Numbered from the stretch's first letter, positions 11,301 through 22,060 are shown. The stretch: DNA of 64,000 bases from Mytilus californianus (GCF_021869535.1 NW_026262712.1:108063640-108127639), one strand, 5' to 3'. Numbers and translations are program-made. Notes: generated from the sequence alone by a model not told the origin.

Positions 11301-14300
11301 AACATCAACACTTCGAAATCGAAATCTAAGTTAGGCATTTTTTAATATCAAACTGTATATTTAATGCAAGACTATTTGATTTCATAGCACACGATTCGAA
11401 GTAGGGATTATTTGTCAGATGATGGGAGTGAACTCAACTAGTAGAACCATCACCAGTTAACGTGGAAAAATTCCATTTTTCTCATTCGTCTCAAATGACT
11501 TGAAAATGAATCTATCTCATTGAGAAAAATATACCAAATTTCCTACTTTGTATGATCATAGATATAATAGCCATTGGCTATTATATCTATGGTTAATCAA
11601 TATGATATCTCTGTCATATTTAAACTCTAATGTTTCTATTGCTTTCTGTATTTTCCTTCTTTCTTTTTTTTTTATTCATTTCAACTTCAGCACTCTTTTA
11701 ATGTTTCTTCGTTCCTTAATAATTGAGAAATTCAAATGGCAAGCGAATGATGTAAACCATTTCGCGATCATGATCTAGCTGATAACGTAATAAATAAAAA
11801 AATTTAGAAGTACGGTTAAAATAAAGAACTTGTCTCAATTGTTTCATTGAAAACTACCGAACATACATCCTTTGAATATGTTATTGTTAATGAAACAAAT
11901 GCTTAATACCAGATGAGATTTTAGTCGTCGATATTTCAGTTGAATAAATAGTCAATATTTTACACCGAAACTGACTGTATAAACATAAAATCATAGGCTT
12001 AAATCAGTGGTCAACCGTCATTTGCCATAGCAATAGTGACCCAAGCAATGCAACACTATAATGTCATTAAACAAAACAAAGTAAGATAGGCACCTAGAAT
12101 ACTTACTTTCCCAACGGATTTTATCCCTTTCATTAGACATAGAAATAGAACAACCCAGGATACGAACAGACAAATAAGTATGTTTAAATTCAAACTTCCC
12201 ATTTCCTCTATTCCTTTCGACATGTCTAATACTTTATATCTGAAATATGAAGCAAAAATATATAAACCGAGACACAGAGAATAGTACAAAACATGATTGG
12301 TATTTTTGTGCAATGTCCACTGGTTTACCTAATATAGCTCATAGGGTCGAATGCACAAGGATTCATAAAGATGACCCCATGCTTTTTAAAGACTTTAATG
12401 TTCTGAACTTAAAGACCCTATCTTATCCATAAGTGTCATATAACGATTTTTGCGCTAGAAGGCTACTTTTTTTTAACGTCCTGTAAAAGAGTATAATTGT
12501 TATGTGGGGAAAAGAACAAATACGTGGTCACATTTCGACACACATACATACATTTAATAATATATTCACGAAAGACGGGCGCAGAAACTGTTTGCAACTA
12601 TATGATATGTCCATCATGTTTAAGGGATGTGGATCGTAAAAAACGAGTTTCAAACTATATTTGTTTTTCTTACTTATTAATCTCACTTACTGCCAAAATT
12701 CTTCTTGACTTGATATTCGGTCAATGGAAAAGTTTCCGTAAGATGATGAGTTAGAAATTGTACTATTAACATCACTGAAGTTTTTCGCTAACGAAAGACT
12801 TGAATGCACTTCGGTATTATTTATATATCCCACTTTACGAGAATAATTATCATTGCGTAACGACGTAATTGGTCCATTGTAACATAGCTCTGTATTCCAA
12901 GCATTACCACATGTTGTCCAAGGTAGTGGTGATATAAAAGAATTGTAAAGATAGTATACTGTCCACGTGACCACCATGACGTAATATAAAGCACACACAA
13001 CGTTTAGGATCACCATACCCATGCCAACGCCTGCAAATGAAGTTAGAAATAGATAGTAGAACAAAATAAAATGGGTATTATATATATGGTCTCTTATTTA
13101 CTCTTTTACAATGTGCACTAAGTTTATTAATGAAGACCATTAAAAAAAAGAAAATTCAGAAAAATAATTTAAGACATTCAAGTTCTTTTACGATTTTTGA
13201 ATTCGTTTAGAACAAAAACGCTTTTTGACGAAGATAATACCATAGCATGATAAGGGTTGTAAACGCGAGAACTAACAAATGAGAAAAACTAAACATTTCA
13301 AATATCTTTCTACCGTAAAAAGATATTTCAAAAATTCAAACGACTCTTGTATAGATTTTACAACCATTTTTTATTTGTTAAATACTTATTTCTATTCCTG
13401 TACATCAATGCTGTATGCACACTGAAGGATATGTAATAAATGCACATTTTTATACGGGTAATTTCAATCTGATTTGAAGCACCCGATAGCTTAAGATTTT
13501 TCTTTACGTTCAAAACACACAGGCAAACAGTTTGACGCTCAACTTTCTGACAAGAGAAAAGGGGAAACAATACGATGAATCGTCATTTTTATCTGGGTGT
13601 TAATTTTGATTTAACTTAAATAAAAATATGTGATGGATTTGAGATTGAAATGCTAATTATCCATATCCGTGAACGAAACCTAAATAACAAAAGCGGAACT
13701 TTAAATTTTCAGATTTTCTGTTTGGTAGTATAATTCTTAACAACTTGTGACATTTTGTTTCAAATCATTTCAAATTTTCCGTTTTCTCTTTTCACAAATC
13801 ATACAATAATTGCTGCGTTCGTCCTTATCAATTAGAAACTTTTTTCGATGGCTGATATTTTTAACCATGTTGACTTTCCAGTGTAAATGCAGAAAATGTG
13901 TTCTTGCTTCTCTTTAAAAGAAATAAAATAACAATACATATATTCTTATCAAATAATGACGCAAAGCTGTACTTGTATATACTTAACTTTAAATAAGGGA
14001 CACACTTCCCAACATTGAACTGTGCTCCGTGCAGTGAACTGTCCAAGTGACACCTCCAGAAAAAACAACGGAAACGCTATGAAAATACAGCATATCACGA
14101 ACGGGAATAAAAATGCACCTGAAACAATTGTATTTCAATATTAATTACATTCTGCCTTTAAAAACCATAATTAATCCGCATTGATTTTAGTTTAAATATA
14201 TGTTATACATTAGGGAACATATTTTCCAATGTTTATCTGTAATTTCGTATTTATCATGAAATAGATCTAGCAGAGTTCTGTTTATTTTTGTTTGTTTTGG

Positions 14301-17300
14301 AGGGTTTTTATAGCTCAAAAGTTATAACCTTAAAACTTATTTTAAAAGTGTGTGTGTGTGTGGTAGTTAAATCTTAAATTAAAGATATCAAAGATAAAGA
14401 GATCTTGTGAAAAGCTCAGTAGGTCAGTAGTGAATATGATGTCGTGCAATTGCTTTCTTTGAGTGTTAGTTAAGAACACTCGGGTCATTCATTCACCTTC
14501 TCTATTTTTTGCTGCGCTATATATATGTATGTCTATAAAGCCGTCCAAGATGTATATCATGCAAGGCAACTGATACAACTATAATAATTGTAACAGACTA
14601 GATAATTATAGAACTATAGAACTGTATAATTAACATTGTTTTCCTACACAGACTGACCTAGCTTTTACTGTGCGAATGTGAAGAAACAATTAATGTCGAG
14701 CGAACTATTTCCTGAGCGGTTTAAACAAATTATTAATTATTTATAAAATAAAACAAGATGATAAATATGTTTATGATTTTGGATTTTATTCATAAATTTA
14801 TATGTATAATCTTTCCAGTTTTAACATTTCAGCGACTTGGTGGTTATTTTAGATAACAGTTTTGCAAATTAAAGTCTCCTTGGTAAAGCTAAGGAAGCTA
14901 AAAACATATATTTTTGGAGCTTAAAACTCAAAAGTGTCTAAGAAAAACACTTATAACCATTTAAGGTCATTTTCGCCTGAAGGTCTCCGAAGGACTATTA
15001 ACTTTTCCGTTAGTCTCGTTGCACCAGAGTTATCGTTCTTACTGCGAACAACATATGCATATGGAGCAGACTACTTTTCCGTTAGCAAAATTACCCAGTC
15101 CGATAACATCCTGGCAACATTCGCTTGATGGTCAATACAGTAAAAAAATATTCTTTTTTAAAATATTTCTTTATTACCGATTTGTTCAATGTCTTAATTT
15201 TCTAAATATCCTATTAATCTTAGATTGATTAATTTCTAAAATGTGTGTTTAAACATAATTTGGCAGAATTACAGAATGCTGTACTTGCGATACAAGAAAA
15301 AAAAAATTGTTTATCTTAATTTGTAGATTTAAAATGATTAACATGTTCTGAACATACTAATGTTTCAGGAATCCAGTTGCGGAGCATTTTATAAAAGGCG
15401 ACTATTGTATTTTTCCTAATGCATTCCTTTGGATAAATTTCCGCAGTAAAGTTAGAATATTCTTGATTATTTAGAGCAAAAATATCATCAAGGTTACGGT
15501 AAATGTTTTTAAATTTATCAATTAAATGTAATTTAGATGGATCTTTACTGAGTTTAGCCATAAACTGTTATTCATAATAATACAGGAACAAGTCTGCTAT
15601 TAAAGGGTGCAATTGGTGCTCATAGGAATCCCTACAACCTATCGATAAACATTATTGCCGAAACGTACATAGATGTTGTATTGTCAAGAAGAAAATTTAC
15701 ATCATGAATCATGAAATATTCATAGTTTTTATGTGGCTAAAAATCTTTCAGAATCGTTCCCATGGTACTCAAGGCACTATAGTAAAACACACACATGAAA
15801 GTAAAAGTAGAAAAAACGTCTTTTCTACCCACAAATATTATAATAATAATAAAGACTAGAGTAGCTGACCACAATACTTATCATATATCTGTATTTTTAA
15901 CACGACGTCTTCCAGGAAAAAGTAAAACTAATGGATTCAATAGTGAAATTGTTCTGTTCATATCAAGTGGCAAAATGAACGTCAAAACCCTCGTAGAAAT
16001 CAAAAGGAAATGCCCTTGTAGTTTGCAAAAGAGATTATTTCAAAGAATAAAACGATAAGATGACCATCGTTATATCCTTCATCAGAATCAGTTTGGACAC
16101 ATACAACTGCAGAAAACAGTTAATCGGTTGATGACCTTTTGATGAACTGTCTCGTATCTAAAGCAAACACGTATTTGTTCATTCGCATATGTTACACTTT
16201 CCCAAACAATATATGTCAGATCGAACCTTGTACTTGATACATACTTCATAAGTTGAGATGAACTTTTGTTTACGAGAAAGTGGTCACTCTGTATTAAAGC
16301 TATAAAGATAAGTGACGCTTTCCATTTTTTACAAAAGCGTTCTTTCTTACTTAATCTACAAAGAAAGTATTTCTTGGAATTGGCATCTCTACTGTAAAGC
16401 AACAACATCTAAATTTACATATTGTATATTCCTTATAAAATAAGAAGATGTGGTATGATTGCCAAGGAGATAACTAGCCATCAGAGACTAAATGACGTAG
16501 ATGTTAGCAACTATATATCATCGTACGACAGTCAACAATGAGCAAAACCCAATATCGCATAACGAGCTATAAAAGACCCCGACATGACAAAATGCAAAAC
16601 AATTCGAACGAGAAAACTAATTTATATTATCAAAGTTTAACTTCTGTCCTCTCTCATGGCATTTTTGCAGCCCAACACAAATAAAATAGAAAAAAATCCA
16701 AGAAATAGCCATACGATTTATTTATCATGACCATAATAGTACATACGATGAGCTTTTGATAAGGTCTAAAAGTTCTAAAAATTACAACTTTAAAAGTAAA
16801 AAGACTAAGAACAATGGCACTTGAGGCATATAAAATCTTGCATTAGGAGAGACCCTCTTATTGTGCTGTTATATATATATATGTACCGACTCTAAAAAAA
16901 AGCTTTTGATTTGATTTGATTTGACAAAGATCGGAAAACATCGTAGGCGGGTATAAAAACATGAAAATTAGGACAATATGAAATGAAAAAAGACCCTCCT
17001 AAACTTCCTTTGAATATTATGCAAACAGTCTGTTAAATGTATTTTAATAACAATTTACTCCAAAATGACGTATCAAATTACAGATAACTTTTTGTTGATT
17101 GATTCATTTTCGATTCACGCCGCATTAGCGCAGAAGGCTTTTTCGCGACGAAAAAAAATATTTGCATTTTCTAAATCAAGTCGTATACATCTTAAGTTTG
17201 ACTTCACAAAAACTGTTGATAAGTTACGGTTAGATCACTCACCGCCACCGTTTCTCATGCATAAGTAAGGAAATCTCCAGAAGTTTCCCAATCCAACAAT

Positions 17301-17441
17301 ATAGCCAAGCATGGATAGAATAAATTCTATTTTCTTGTCCCATTGTTCACGGTCAATATCTGAACTTTCTTCTGATATCGAATCTGTTTCTGTGTTTAAA
17401 TTATCTTCCAAGTCGAAATCATGTTTTTCTTTTACCTCCAT
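2171..17441 (-). CDS. SLC6-family Na+-coupled transporter, 12 coding exons, C-terminal end not found
   Basis: Twelve exons, listed separately, splice into 594 codons in one frame and give the SLC6 fold from TM1 to TM12. Family signatures seen are TM1 '[15 protein letters not shown]', TM2 '[12 protein letters not shown]', TM6 '[10 protein letters not shown]', '[11 protein letters not shown]' before TM8, 'LTIGLDSQ' and '[13 protein letters not shown]'. SLC6 proteins sit in the plasma membrane and import amino acids, monoamines or osmolytes with Na+, often with Cl-. TM1 has Gly where monoamine carriers have Asp, so an amino-acid, glycine or GABA-like substrate is more likely; the exact substrate is not deducible. 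The large extracellular loop 2 has several N-glycosylation sequons. Oddities: a non-GT donor at exon 2, a triplicated exon 7 donor region, and Gly where TM7 usually has the Na+-binding Asn. The usual cytoplasmic tail after TM12 was not found and may lie beyond base 1. Confidence 0.93.
2736..2836 (-). CDS. SLC6 exon 11 (TM11)
   Basis: Acceptor AATTTCAG, donor GTAAGT. Encodes [20 protein letters not shown], then [14 protein letters not shown], matching the family pattern 'GA..F..DI..M.G..P...W...W.F.TP'. Confidence 0.92.
3889..3988 (-). CDS. SLC6 exon 10 (TM10)
   Basis: Acceptor TTATGTAG, donor GTAAGA. Encodes [20 protein letters not shown], then [14 protein letters not shown]. 'GG.Y...L.D.Y.A' and 'E...V.W.YG' are conserved in SLC6 TM10. 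Confidence 0.92.
4385..4645 (+). repeat. Dispersed repeat with 'CCCCCAGTTTTTGGTGGGG'
   Basis: Contains 'cttacccttccggagcacct' and a short hairpin CCCCCAGTTTTTGGTGGGG, followed by a T-rich part ending 'tatctttcgcctctctttt'. A reverse-complement fragment sits at about 38240-38345 ('ccaccaaaactgggggtaat', 'agggtaagct'), and the 'agataccagagggacagtca' end recurs near 61138. The 121-codon open frame at 4330-4695 lies inside it and is not a gene. In SLC6 intron 9. Confidence 0.7.
5810..5938 (-). CDS. SLC6 exon 9 (TM8 end to TM9)
   Basis: Acceptor TTATTTAG, donor GTAATT, 43 codons in phase 0. Encodes [20 protein letters not shown], then [20 protein letters not shown]. 'F.G.E....D' and the basic RKRR before TM9 are typical of the family. 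Confidence 0.92.
7061..7173 (-). CDS. SLC6 exon 8 (extracellular loop 4, TM8)
   Basis: Acceptor TTTTTTTCAG, donor GTAAGT. Encodes [20 protein letters not shown], then [18 protein letters not shown]. The LDSQ end carries the Na2-site Ser region of the family. Confidence 0.93.
7237..8121 (+). mobile_element. Non-autonomous Helitron-like element in SLC6 intron 7
   Basis: The 3' end has the Helitron hallmarks: a perfect 18-bp palindrome ACCCGCGAATTCGCGGGT (8095-8112), five bases, then CTAG (8118-8121) followed by T. The 5' end is taken at TCTATACTATTAAACGAGAA (7237), a remembered start of a bivalve Helitron-like family; it is preceded by T, not the canonical A. No Rep/helicase coding is present. 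An internal inverted repeat pairs ACAGGACAATTATTTT (near 7727) with its complement near 7971. A C-homopolymer lies at about 7666-7682. The 5' end lies about 60 bp from the exon 8 acceptor. Confidence 0.72.
8691..8868 (-). repeat. Exon 7 3' end plus donor, three tandem copies
   Basis: Three consecutive copies of a 58-61 bp unit that contains the end of exon 7 (from GGATTTATGGCACATTCC) and its donor GTAAAT. The copies begin on the plus strand at 8691, 8752 and 8810. They differ by 3-base indels, reading DIEDVV, DIDVV and DIADVV in turn. Only the first copy in transcript order (8810-8868) is joined to the exon body; reading on past its donor gives a stop within 12 codons. Confidence 0.88.
8814..8938 (-). 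CDS. SLC6 exon 7 (TM7)
   Basis: Acceptor TTTACAG, donor GTAAAT. Encodes [20 protein letters not shown], then [20 protein letters not shown]. The family usually has an Asn (Na1 site) in the position that aligns here with Gly of 'TMGEGFS', and the following residue is Glu; the Cl--site Ser appears kept. The alignment is by eye. The last 55 or so bases plus donor are duplicated downstream in the intron (8691-8868). Confidence 0.9.
9987..10090 (-). CDS. SLC6 exon 6 (TM6)
   Basis: Acceptor TTTTAG, donor GTAATT. Encodes [20 protein letters not shown], then [14 protein letters not shown]. The Gln and Ser of the 'QxFxS' stretch correspond to Cl- site residues of the family; the unwound middle of TM6 reads STCVCWGP where many members have SL..GWG. 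Confidence 0.92.
10737..10871 (-). CDS. SLC6 exon 5 (TM5)
   Basis: Acceptor TTTTTCAG, donor GTAATG, 45 codons in phase 0. Encodes [20 protein letters not shown], then [18 protein letters not shown], the conserved TM5 and the following extracellular 'LPGA..GI.YY..P.F' segment. Confidence 0.93.
11557..11591. repeat. Perfect 16-bp inverted repeat, 3-nt loop
   Basis: CATAGATATAATAGCC, then ATT, then its exact reverse complement. A strong AT-rich hairpin in SLC6 intron 4. It could be a tiny fold-back remnant or an RNA stem; no function is implied. Confidence 0.85.
12107..12239 (-). CDS. SLC6 exon 4 (end of loop 2, TM4)
   Basis: Acceptor TTTCAG, donor GTAAGT. Encodes [20 protein letters not shown] and then the hydrophobic TM4 segment [20 protein letters not shown], ending SVGK in phase 0. 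The KGIKSVGK end matches the usual family junction before TM5. Confidence 0.92.
12691..13030 (-). CDS. SLC6 exon 3 (TM3 and extracellular loop 2)
   Basis: Acceptor TTTGCAG, donor GTAAGT after EEFWCA-type phase-2 end (TTT TGG CA). Encodes [20 protein letters not shown] (TM3), then the long extracellular loop with two Cys (TTCGNAW...ELCYNG), the conserved disulfide pair of SLC6 loop 2. Six potential N-glycosylation sequons (NYS, NNT, NFS, NST, NSS, NFS) follow. Length 340 nt, the largest exon. Confidence 0.92.
13987..14118 (-). CDS. SLC6 exon 2 (TM2); donor is TT not GT
   Basis: Follows acceptor TTTCAG (14119-14124) and encodes [20 protein letters not shown], then [23 protein letters not shown]. 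To stay in frame with exon 3 the exon must end ...TTT AAA G before TTAAGT, a consensus-like donor with T for G at +1. Using the adjacent GTTAAG would drop one base and bring a stop soon into exon 3. See findings. Confidence 0.85.
15316..15662 (-). pseudogene. Reverse transcriptase remnant (LDD motif) in SLC6 intron 1
   Basis: Minus-strand reading starts with GIPMSTNCT near 15635, then after a one-base slip [10 protein letters not shown], a stop, and an 81-codon frame with [20 protein letters not shown] and TAEIYPKE. This is the palm of an RT whose 'GIPMGTNCAP' and 'Y.DD' blocks are shared with remnants at 20.3 and 24.9 kb. Frame breaks and the missing finger and thumb regions show it is dead. 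The class is inferred to be Penelope-like or a related non-LTR group. Confidence 0.7.
16440..16620 (-). repeat. Copy of 'GATGTGGTATGATTGCC' dispersed repeat
   Basis: Begins 'agaagatgtggtatgattgc' and continues through 'gtcaacaatgagcaaaaccc' and 'cataacgagctataaaagac'. Same family and orientation as 1311-1642 and 20070-20250. In SLC6 intron 1. Confidence 0.8.
17243..17441 (-). CDS. SLC6 exon 1 (start codon, N-terminus, TM1)
   Basis: ATG at 17441. An acidic cytoplasmic N-terminus ([13 protein letters not shown]..., then [10 protein letters not shown]) leads into TM1 with the unwound [10 protein letters not shown] motif that holds substrate and Na+ in this family. The exon ends in RNGG plus one base, before donor GTGAGT (17237-17242). 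The start was chosen because it is the only ATG before TM1 in this frame and gives a normal-length N-terminus of about 40 residues. Confidence 0.93.
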
Positions 17442-17620
17442 GCTTAATGTCTGTTGTATATATGTTACTACATAGATATATCTAATTAAGCTTCTGTATC
17501 AGTATTTATGTGACCATAATCACGTGATATCTTCTACACCCGTGTGATCAATTAAGTATGAATTAGATTTAGCCCCATGCTATGATGTGCTCCAAGTGAT
17601 AGTTTACGAAAAAATAGATT

Positions 17621-17685
17621 GATTGATTGTTGGCTGCTTAACATTCAGTGGCAAATATTTCATGCAAATTCAGGGCGAAAAAAAA
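17621..17685 (+). repeat. Short dispersed repeat 'GATTGTTGGCTGCTTAACATT'
   Basis: Reads 'attgattgttggctgcttaa', then 'cagtggcaaatatttcatgc'. A close copy lies at 18390-18455 in the same orientation, about 770 bp away. Confidence 0.75.
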
Positions 17686-17845
17686 AGGGCAAGGAAACTA
17701 AGGACGATAATTATGAATGGATTCTACTTAGCTTATTGTGTATGTTAACAAATAAAGTTAACAACACAGCTTCCTTTTTAAATTTCCGAAACTCTTAAGT
17801 ACTACTAATTTTAATTTTAATGCAAACTGAGGGTCTGGATGGGAA

Positions 17846-18050
17846 AAGGGGGGGGGGGGGGGGGGTCCTTCATTTCTGTATTTCTTTTTTAGGCCATTTT
17901 TCCCTATTCTTTATACATTTTGCCCATTATTCTCTATTCCTTATAATTTAGCACCTGATTATTCTCTATTCTTTATTTTTTTTTGTCCATTTTTCCTTAT
18001 TCTTTATATTTTTTGCCCCTTATTCGCTATTCTGTAAATCCCTATCCACA
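17846..18050 (+). repeat. Poly-G tract and T-rich 'CTATTCTTTAT' degenerate minisatellite
   Basis: A G run (about 17849-17866) is followed by several imperfect copies of 'tattctttatattttttgcc'. A similar array with 'ttttctctattccatatttt' is at 55030-55140. Assembly across the G run may be unreliable. Confidence 0.7.
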
Positions 18051-18389
18051 CTCTCATACATTATAATGGTATATGATGTACATTGAACCTTAAGAGATAT
18101 GTATGGGACCTGTATCAACACATTACTTTCAGCTGTCCCTTCTCAGTTTTAGGGCATGAAAAACATGGAAGTTAGACAATATGAAATCAAAACAGATTCG
18201 TCATGCAAATAGATATTATTGAACCTGTATTTTACAATTGCTATTTGCAAATATTGGTGGAGAACAAAAAAACAGGATAAAACAAGTTTGTAACATAAAT
18301 TACATTTTTTCTTTTGAATTTGCTTAAAAAGGGCGATGAGGGAAAACCATGGACTATTATCTGCAATTTGATGTTGTACCATACTTTGA

Positions 18390-18455
18390 TTTATTGGTTG
18401 ATTGTTGGTTGCTTAACGTTCACTGGCAAATATTTCATGCATGTTCAGGACGAGT
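18390..18455 (+). repeat. Second copy of 'GATTGTTGGTTGCTTAACGTT' repeat
   Basis: Matches 17621-17685 with few changes ('ggcaaatatttcatgcatgt'). Confidence 0.75.
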
Positions 18456-18459
18456 AATA

Positions 18460-20060
18460 CTTTGATAACTAAACATGAAACCATACTAGAATATAAAAGG
18501 AAATTAGGCGGCTTAGCTATAGTACAACATGTTCATTTTGATGTTATTCCATGACTGAAGCTTCACCCCTATTTTCTGAAATCTCAACTATTTAGGAAAC
18601 TGAACAAAGATTAACTGCGTGAGAAAAAAACTCATTTGTTATATTTGTGTTGTCTTAAGTGTTTGGTAATAATCGTTCAAATTGTTTTGCCACCTCTCAA
18701 AAATTTGTATAAATATGATTTTAAATGAGACCAATTAACCAACCCTACAAAAAATAAGGAAAAAACATATGGTAAACCATTATGTTTTTTAATAATACAT
18801 AAATGTAGATATAATTTTCGTTAAAATTGTTTTTAAAGGTCTGCTGAACGTGAATTAATGAATCAAATTTAATAACGAAGCCGTTTGTACGAAAAGCTAA
18901 AAGGTAAATTTTCAAATAAAACGAACAACCTGTAAAACAAGTTGCTTTCTTTAAAAAAAGAAATACAATCGTGAACCTATAAGTGCATGTTTGGAATGAA
19001 AGATCAGATAATTGTTTTATAAAGATGCATCGTTTCTTTTTTTATATAAGATGTAGATAAACTGACATGGATTCTTAATGAAACTGATGTTCTATGTTGG
19101 GCATAATGTTCTTGTTAAAGAAATAATTTCTCACTCTCCCATCCCATTACATCATGATAAATAAGAAGCAACCACTGTATGTTAATTCCTTTCGGAGGTA
19201 CTATTTTGGGAATTAGAGGTAGCTTCCTGGCTGAAGTCGAAATGTAACTGTGAAAACAGTCTTTGTTGTAAAGAAGTTTAAAGAAATGAATCATGATTAT
19301 CTGTTTTTGTAGCCAGTTTGAAAATAGGGCCTAAACTATATTCTTATTTGTTAATTCCGAACTAAACCATTTTGGAAAACCAATATGGTTTGGTCATTGG
19401 CTATCATATTCAAGATATGCTTGATCTCAATTTATTTATACCCCAGGCAACAAACCCAAATCATGTATTTAGAGTAGAAACAGTTTGAAACCTAAACTTT
19501 ATACTTAAATCAGTTTTACTTCCATGGTTCAAACAAATCTCACTTTTTCATTTTATAACTTGTCCTTTTGTAAATTAGCCAAAATATAATGTAGTTGTTG
19601 ATTTGTTGTTTTTATACGAGTGTGTGACAGACAGAGTAAAGCAGGAATAACAGTGCCAATTCAGTATAGCTCATGTCCAGTACGCAATTTAAAAATCATT
19701 TTTTGCAATCGCATGTCCGTTGAATACGGATAGTGATTTTAAGAAAAAATAATTTGTTATTAAGTTGCGCTATTTTTTCTTATGAATACAAACGTTTTTG
19801 TATCGTCTTATTTGTTATGATATCGTCCTATTTTGTCGCCAGAAACGCTCTAAGCCTTTGTCAACTAGACACTCTAAATTCGCTATACACATCTCTAATT
19901 TTATAAAATAATCTGGAATAGATAATATTCATCTTCCTGTTATTATAATTCTTTGGACAATTGCTAATATTTTTTCGCAACCACATACCGTTAGTAACTT
20001 AAGTATAATAGTTTTTAATCCAAACATCGAGGAATAGATCAGACCTCATTGTTTTACTTC
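18460..20060. other. Intergenic, no feature recognised
   Basis: AT-rich sequence with frequent stops in all frames. No splice-framed exon, RNA gene or clear repeat was recognised between the repeats at 18.4 and 20.07 kb. Confidence 0.5.
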
Positions 20061-20069
20061 ATATAAAAA

Positions 20070-20250
20070 TAAAAAGATGTGATATGATTGCCTTTGAGAC
20101 AAAACTCCACCAGAGACCAAGTGACGTAGAAGTTAACAACTATTGTCAACGTATGGCCTTTAACAATGAACAAACTCCATACCGCATAGTAAGCTACAAA
20201 ATGCCCCGAAATGACAAATGTAAAACAATTCATACGAGAAAACTAACTGC
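20070..20250 (-). repeat. Copy of 'GATGTGATATGATTGCC' dispersed repeat
   Basis: Starts 'aaaaagatgtgatatgattg', continues 'agaccaagtgacgtagaagt' and 'caacgtatggcctttaacaa'. Same family as 1311 and 16440; it abuts the RT remnant that follows. Confidence 0.8.
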
Positions 20251-20294
20251 CTGATTTCATTGCGTTGTCTTTTTTCCCTTATTTATATGTTGAT

Positions 20295-20785
20295 ACAAAT
20301 GTAGTATGTACACTAAAGAGATTTATCCTGCCGAACTGACTTTAAATGAAGCTAATACTAACGATGAATACTGCCCTTTCCTGGATCTTGATATATTTAT
20401 ATTTAACGGGAAGCTTAATACCAAAATTTATGATAAAAGAGATTACTGAAAAATTATTACACCAGGGTTTTCGATATCACAAACTGGTCAAAACATTTAC
20501 TAAATTTTATCATCGGTACAAGGACATCATTCGTAAATATAAATCAACATGCAGACATCTTATACGTTCAGGTATTTCACATCCAATATTGTATGGTAAT
20601 ATTCTTTACAAAGCACAAAAATGTCGGCATTCACCTCAAAAGCTAACCAAACCTTTAAACAGACTTATTCGGAAGGATATAGTTACGATACTGTTGTCAA
20701 GTCATTAAGGATTGCATATTTTGGTATTAATATTGATTCACTCATAGGGTCTTTGCATCGGAAATAAACACATTTATTTTAAAAC
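20295..20785 (+). pseudogene. Reverse transcriptase C-terminal remnant with deletion
   Basis: The first frame reads EIYPAELTLNEANTNDEYCP, FLDLDIFIFNGKLNTKIYDK, then shifts into a frame with ITEKLLHQGFRYHKLVKTFT, KFYHRYKDIIRKYKSTCRHL. 'FLDL.I...G...TKIYDKRD' and 'LL.QG.RYHKL...F.KFY.R' are shared with the family that has the 'GTNCA' RT palm, remnants of which are at 15.3 and 24.9 kb. A deletion joins the two blocks out of frame, so it is a dead, 5'-truncated copy. Confidence 0.75.
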
Positions 20786-20849
20786 CAGTTGTTGACATGA
20801 TACGGGTTATGTTCTTCTCATATATTTTATGATGGTATGATACTAAACC

Positions 20850-21445
20850 CCTAACGGGAGGGATTGTACTTGATTTTCATATGATGAAGACATAATCTTT
20901 CAATCAGTTTAATTGAGGTCTGGAGCTGGCATGTCAGTAACTGCTAGTAGTCCTTTGTTCATTTATGTATCATTGTCATTTTGCTTAGTTTCTTTTGTTA
21001 CCTATTCTAACATCGGACTCGGACTTCTTTTAAACTGAGTTTTACTATGCGTGTGTTTCTTTATTCTACATTGGCTAGAGGTATAGGGGGAGGGTTGAGA
21101 TCTCACAAAACATGTTTAAACCCGCCGCATTTTTGCGCCTGTCCCAAGTCAGGAGCCTCTGGCCTTTGTTAGTCTTGTATGTTTTTTAATTTTAGTTCAC
21201 TTATATGTTTTGGAGTTTAGGGTGACGTCCATTTTCACTAAACTAGTACACAATTTTATTTAGGGGCCAGCTGAGGACCACCTTCGGGTGCGGGATTTTC
21301 TCCCTGCGTTGAAGACCCATTGGTGGCCTTCGGCTGTTGTGTGCTCTTTGGTCGGGATGTTGTCTCTTTGACATATTCCCCATTTCCATTCTCAATTTTA
21401 AATGCAATACTGCCTTGCGCGAGCTGCCATCTAATTGGACAAATC
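20850..21445 (+). repeat. 3' tail of the RT element family
   Basis: Noncoding tail with the landmarks 'taacgggagggattgtactt', 'gccgcatttttgcgcctgtc', 'ccaagtcaggagcctctggc', 'aggggccagctgaggaccac' and 'ttgtctctttgacatattcc'. Reverse-complement copies of its end are at 54602-54950 and 60493-60860, and a plus-strand fragment at 62305-62460. Its position right after the RT remnant suggests it is that element's 3' end. Confidence 0.75.
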
Positions 21446-21898
21446 GGCAACGTGGTCAGTGTTCGATATTAGTTCAAGCTGTCAACCATTGTATTTATAT
21501 TATAAATTATATATACCACGCGTCTTACTCATTAACATATTTAAATTAACTCAACCTTCTTATTCGTTTGTTTAAATATGTTAACTCGTAAGAACCATGG
21601 TATATATAGTACTTAGACTCTTGTTTTTAAAGTGTGCTGTTATGGTTAATTGTCATATTAAACTTTTCAAAAATAACTTTACTCAAGACATCAAATATTC
21701 CAGGAAAATATCCTTGCAAGTTTTGGATGAGCTAGGTTTCTTAAAGGGCATGTTACATACGTTGATATGTATCTCTAATTAAATAAAATGAGATGTGGGG
21801 TATACGTCAATGAGACAGCAACCCAAAGATAACAAAAACCAAAAGACATCTGTAGGGCAACATAGTATACAGTCTTACAACAAACGAAAGATGTAAAC

Positions 21899-22060
21899 GG
21901 TAAGCAAGTAAGTAAGTAAATCTTATTTAGAGTCGGGCATGATATGTACAATTCAACAAGGTAAACATGAGCTCTGTAGGGGGCACGGTAGTATTTCCTG
22001 GCCCATAGGTATAATGATAGCCTTTTGAGAATTTTCACCACTTTCTAACACTGCTCAAAA
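21899..22060 (-). repeat. Dispersed repeat arm, inverted against 22385-22430
   Basis: Holds 'gtaagtaagtaaatcttatt', 'agagtcgggcatgatatgta' and 'gagctctgtagggggcacgg'. The last part is complementary to 'accgtgccacctgtagagct' at about 22394-22413, so two arms of one repeat family face each other here. Confidence 0.6.

Noticed and set aside
12687..13064. Stand-alone 125-aa gene
   Set aside because: It is SLC6 exon 3 with flanking intron bases read through.
16088..16408. 106-codon minus-strand ORF in SLC6 intron 1
   Set aside because: No family signature and no exon-like boundaries; length is within chance for this window.
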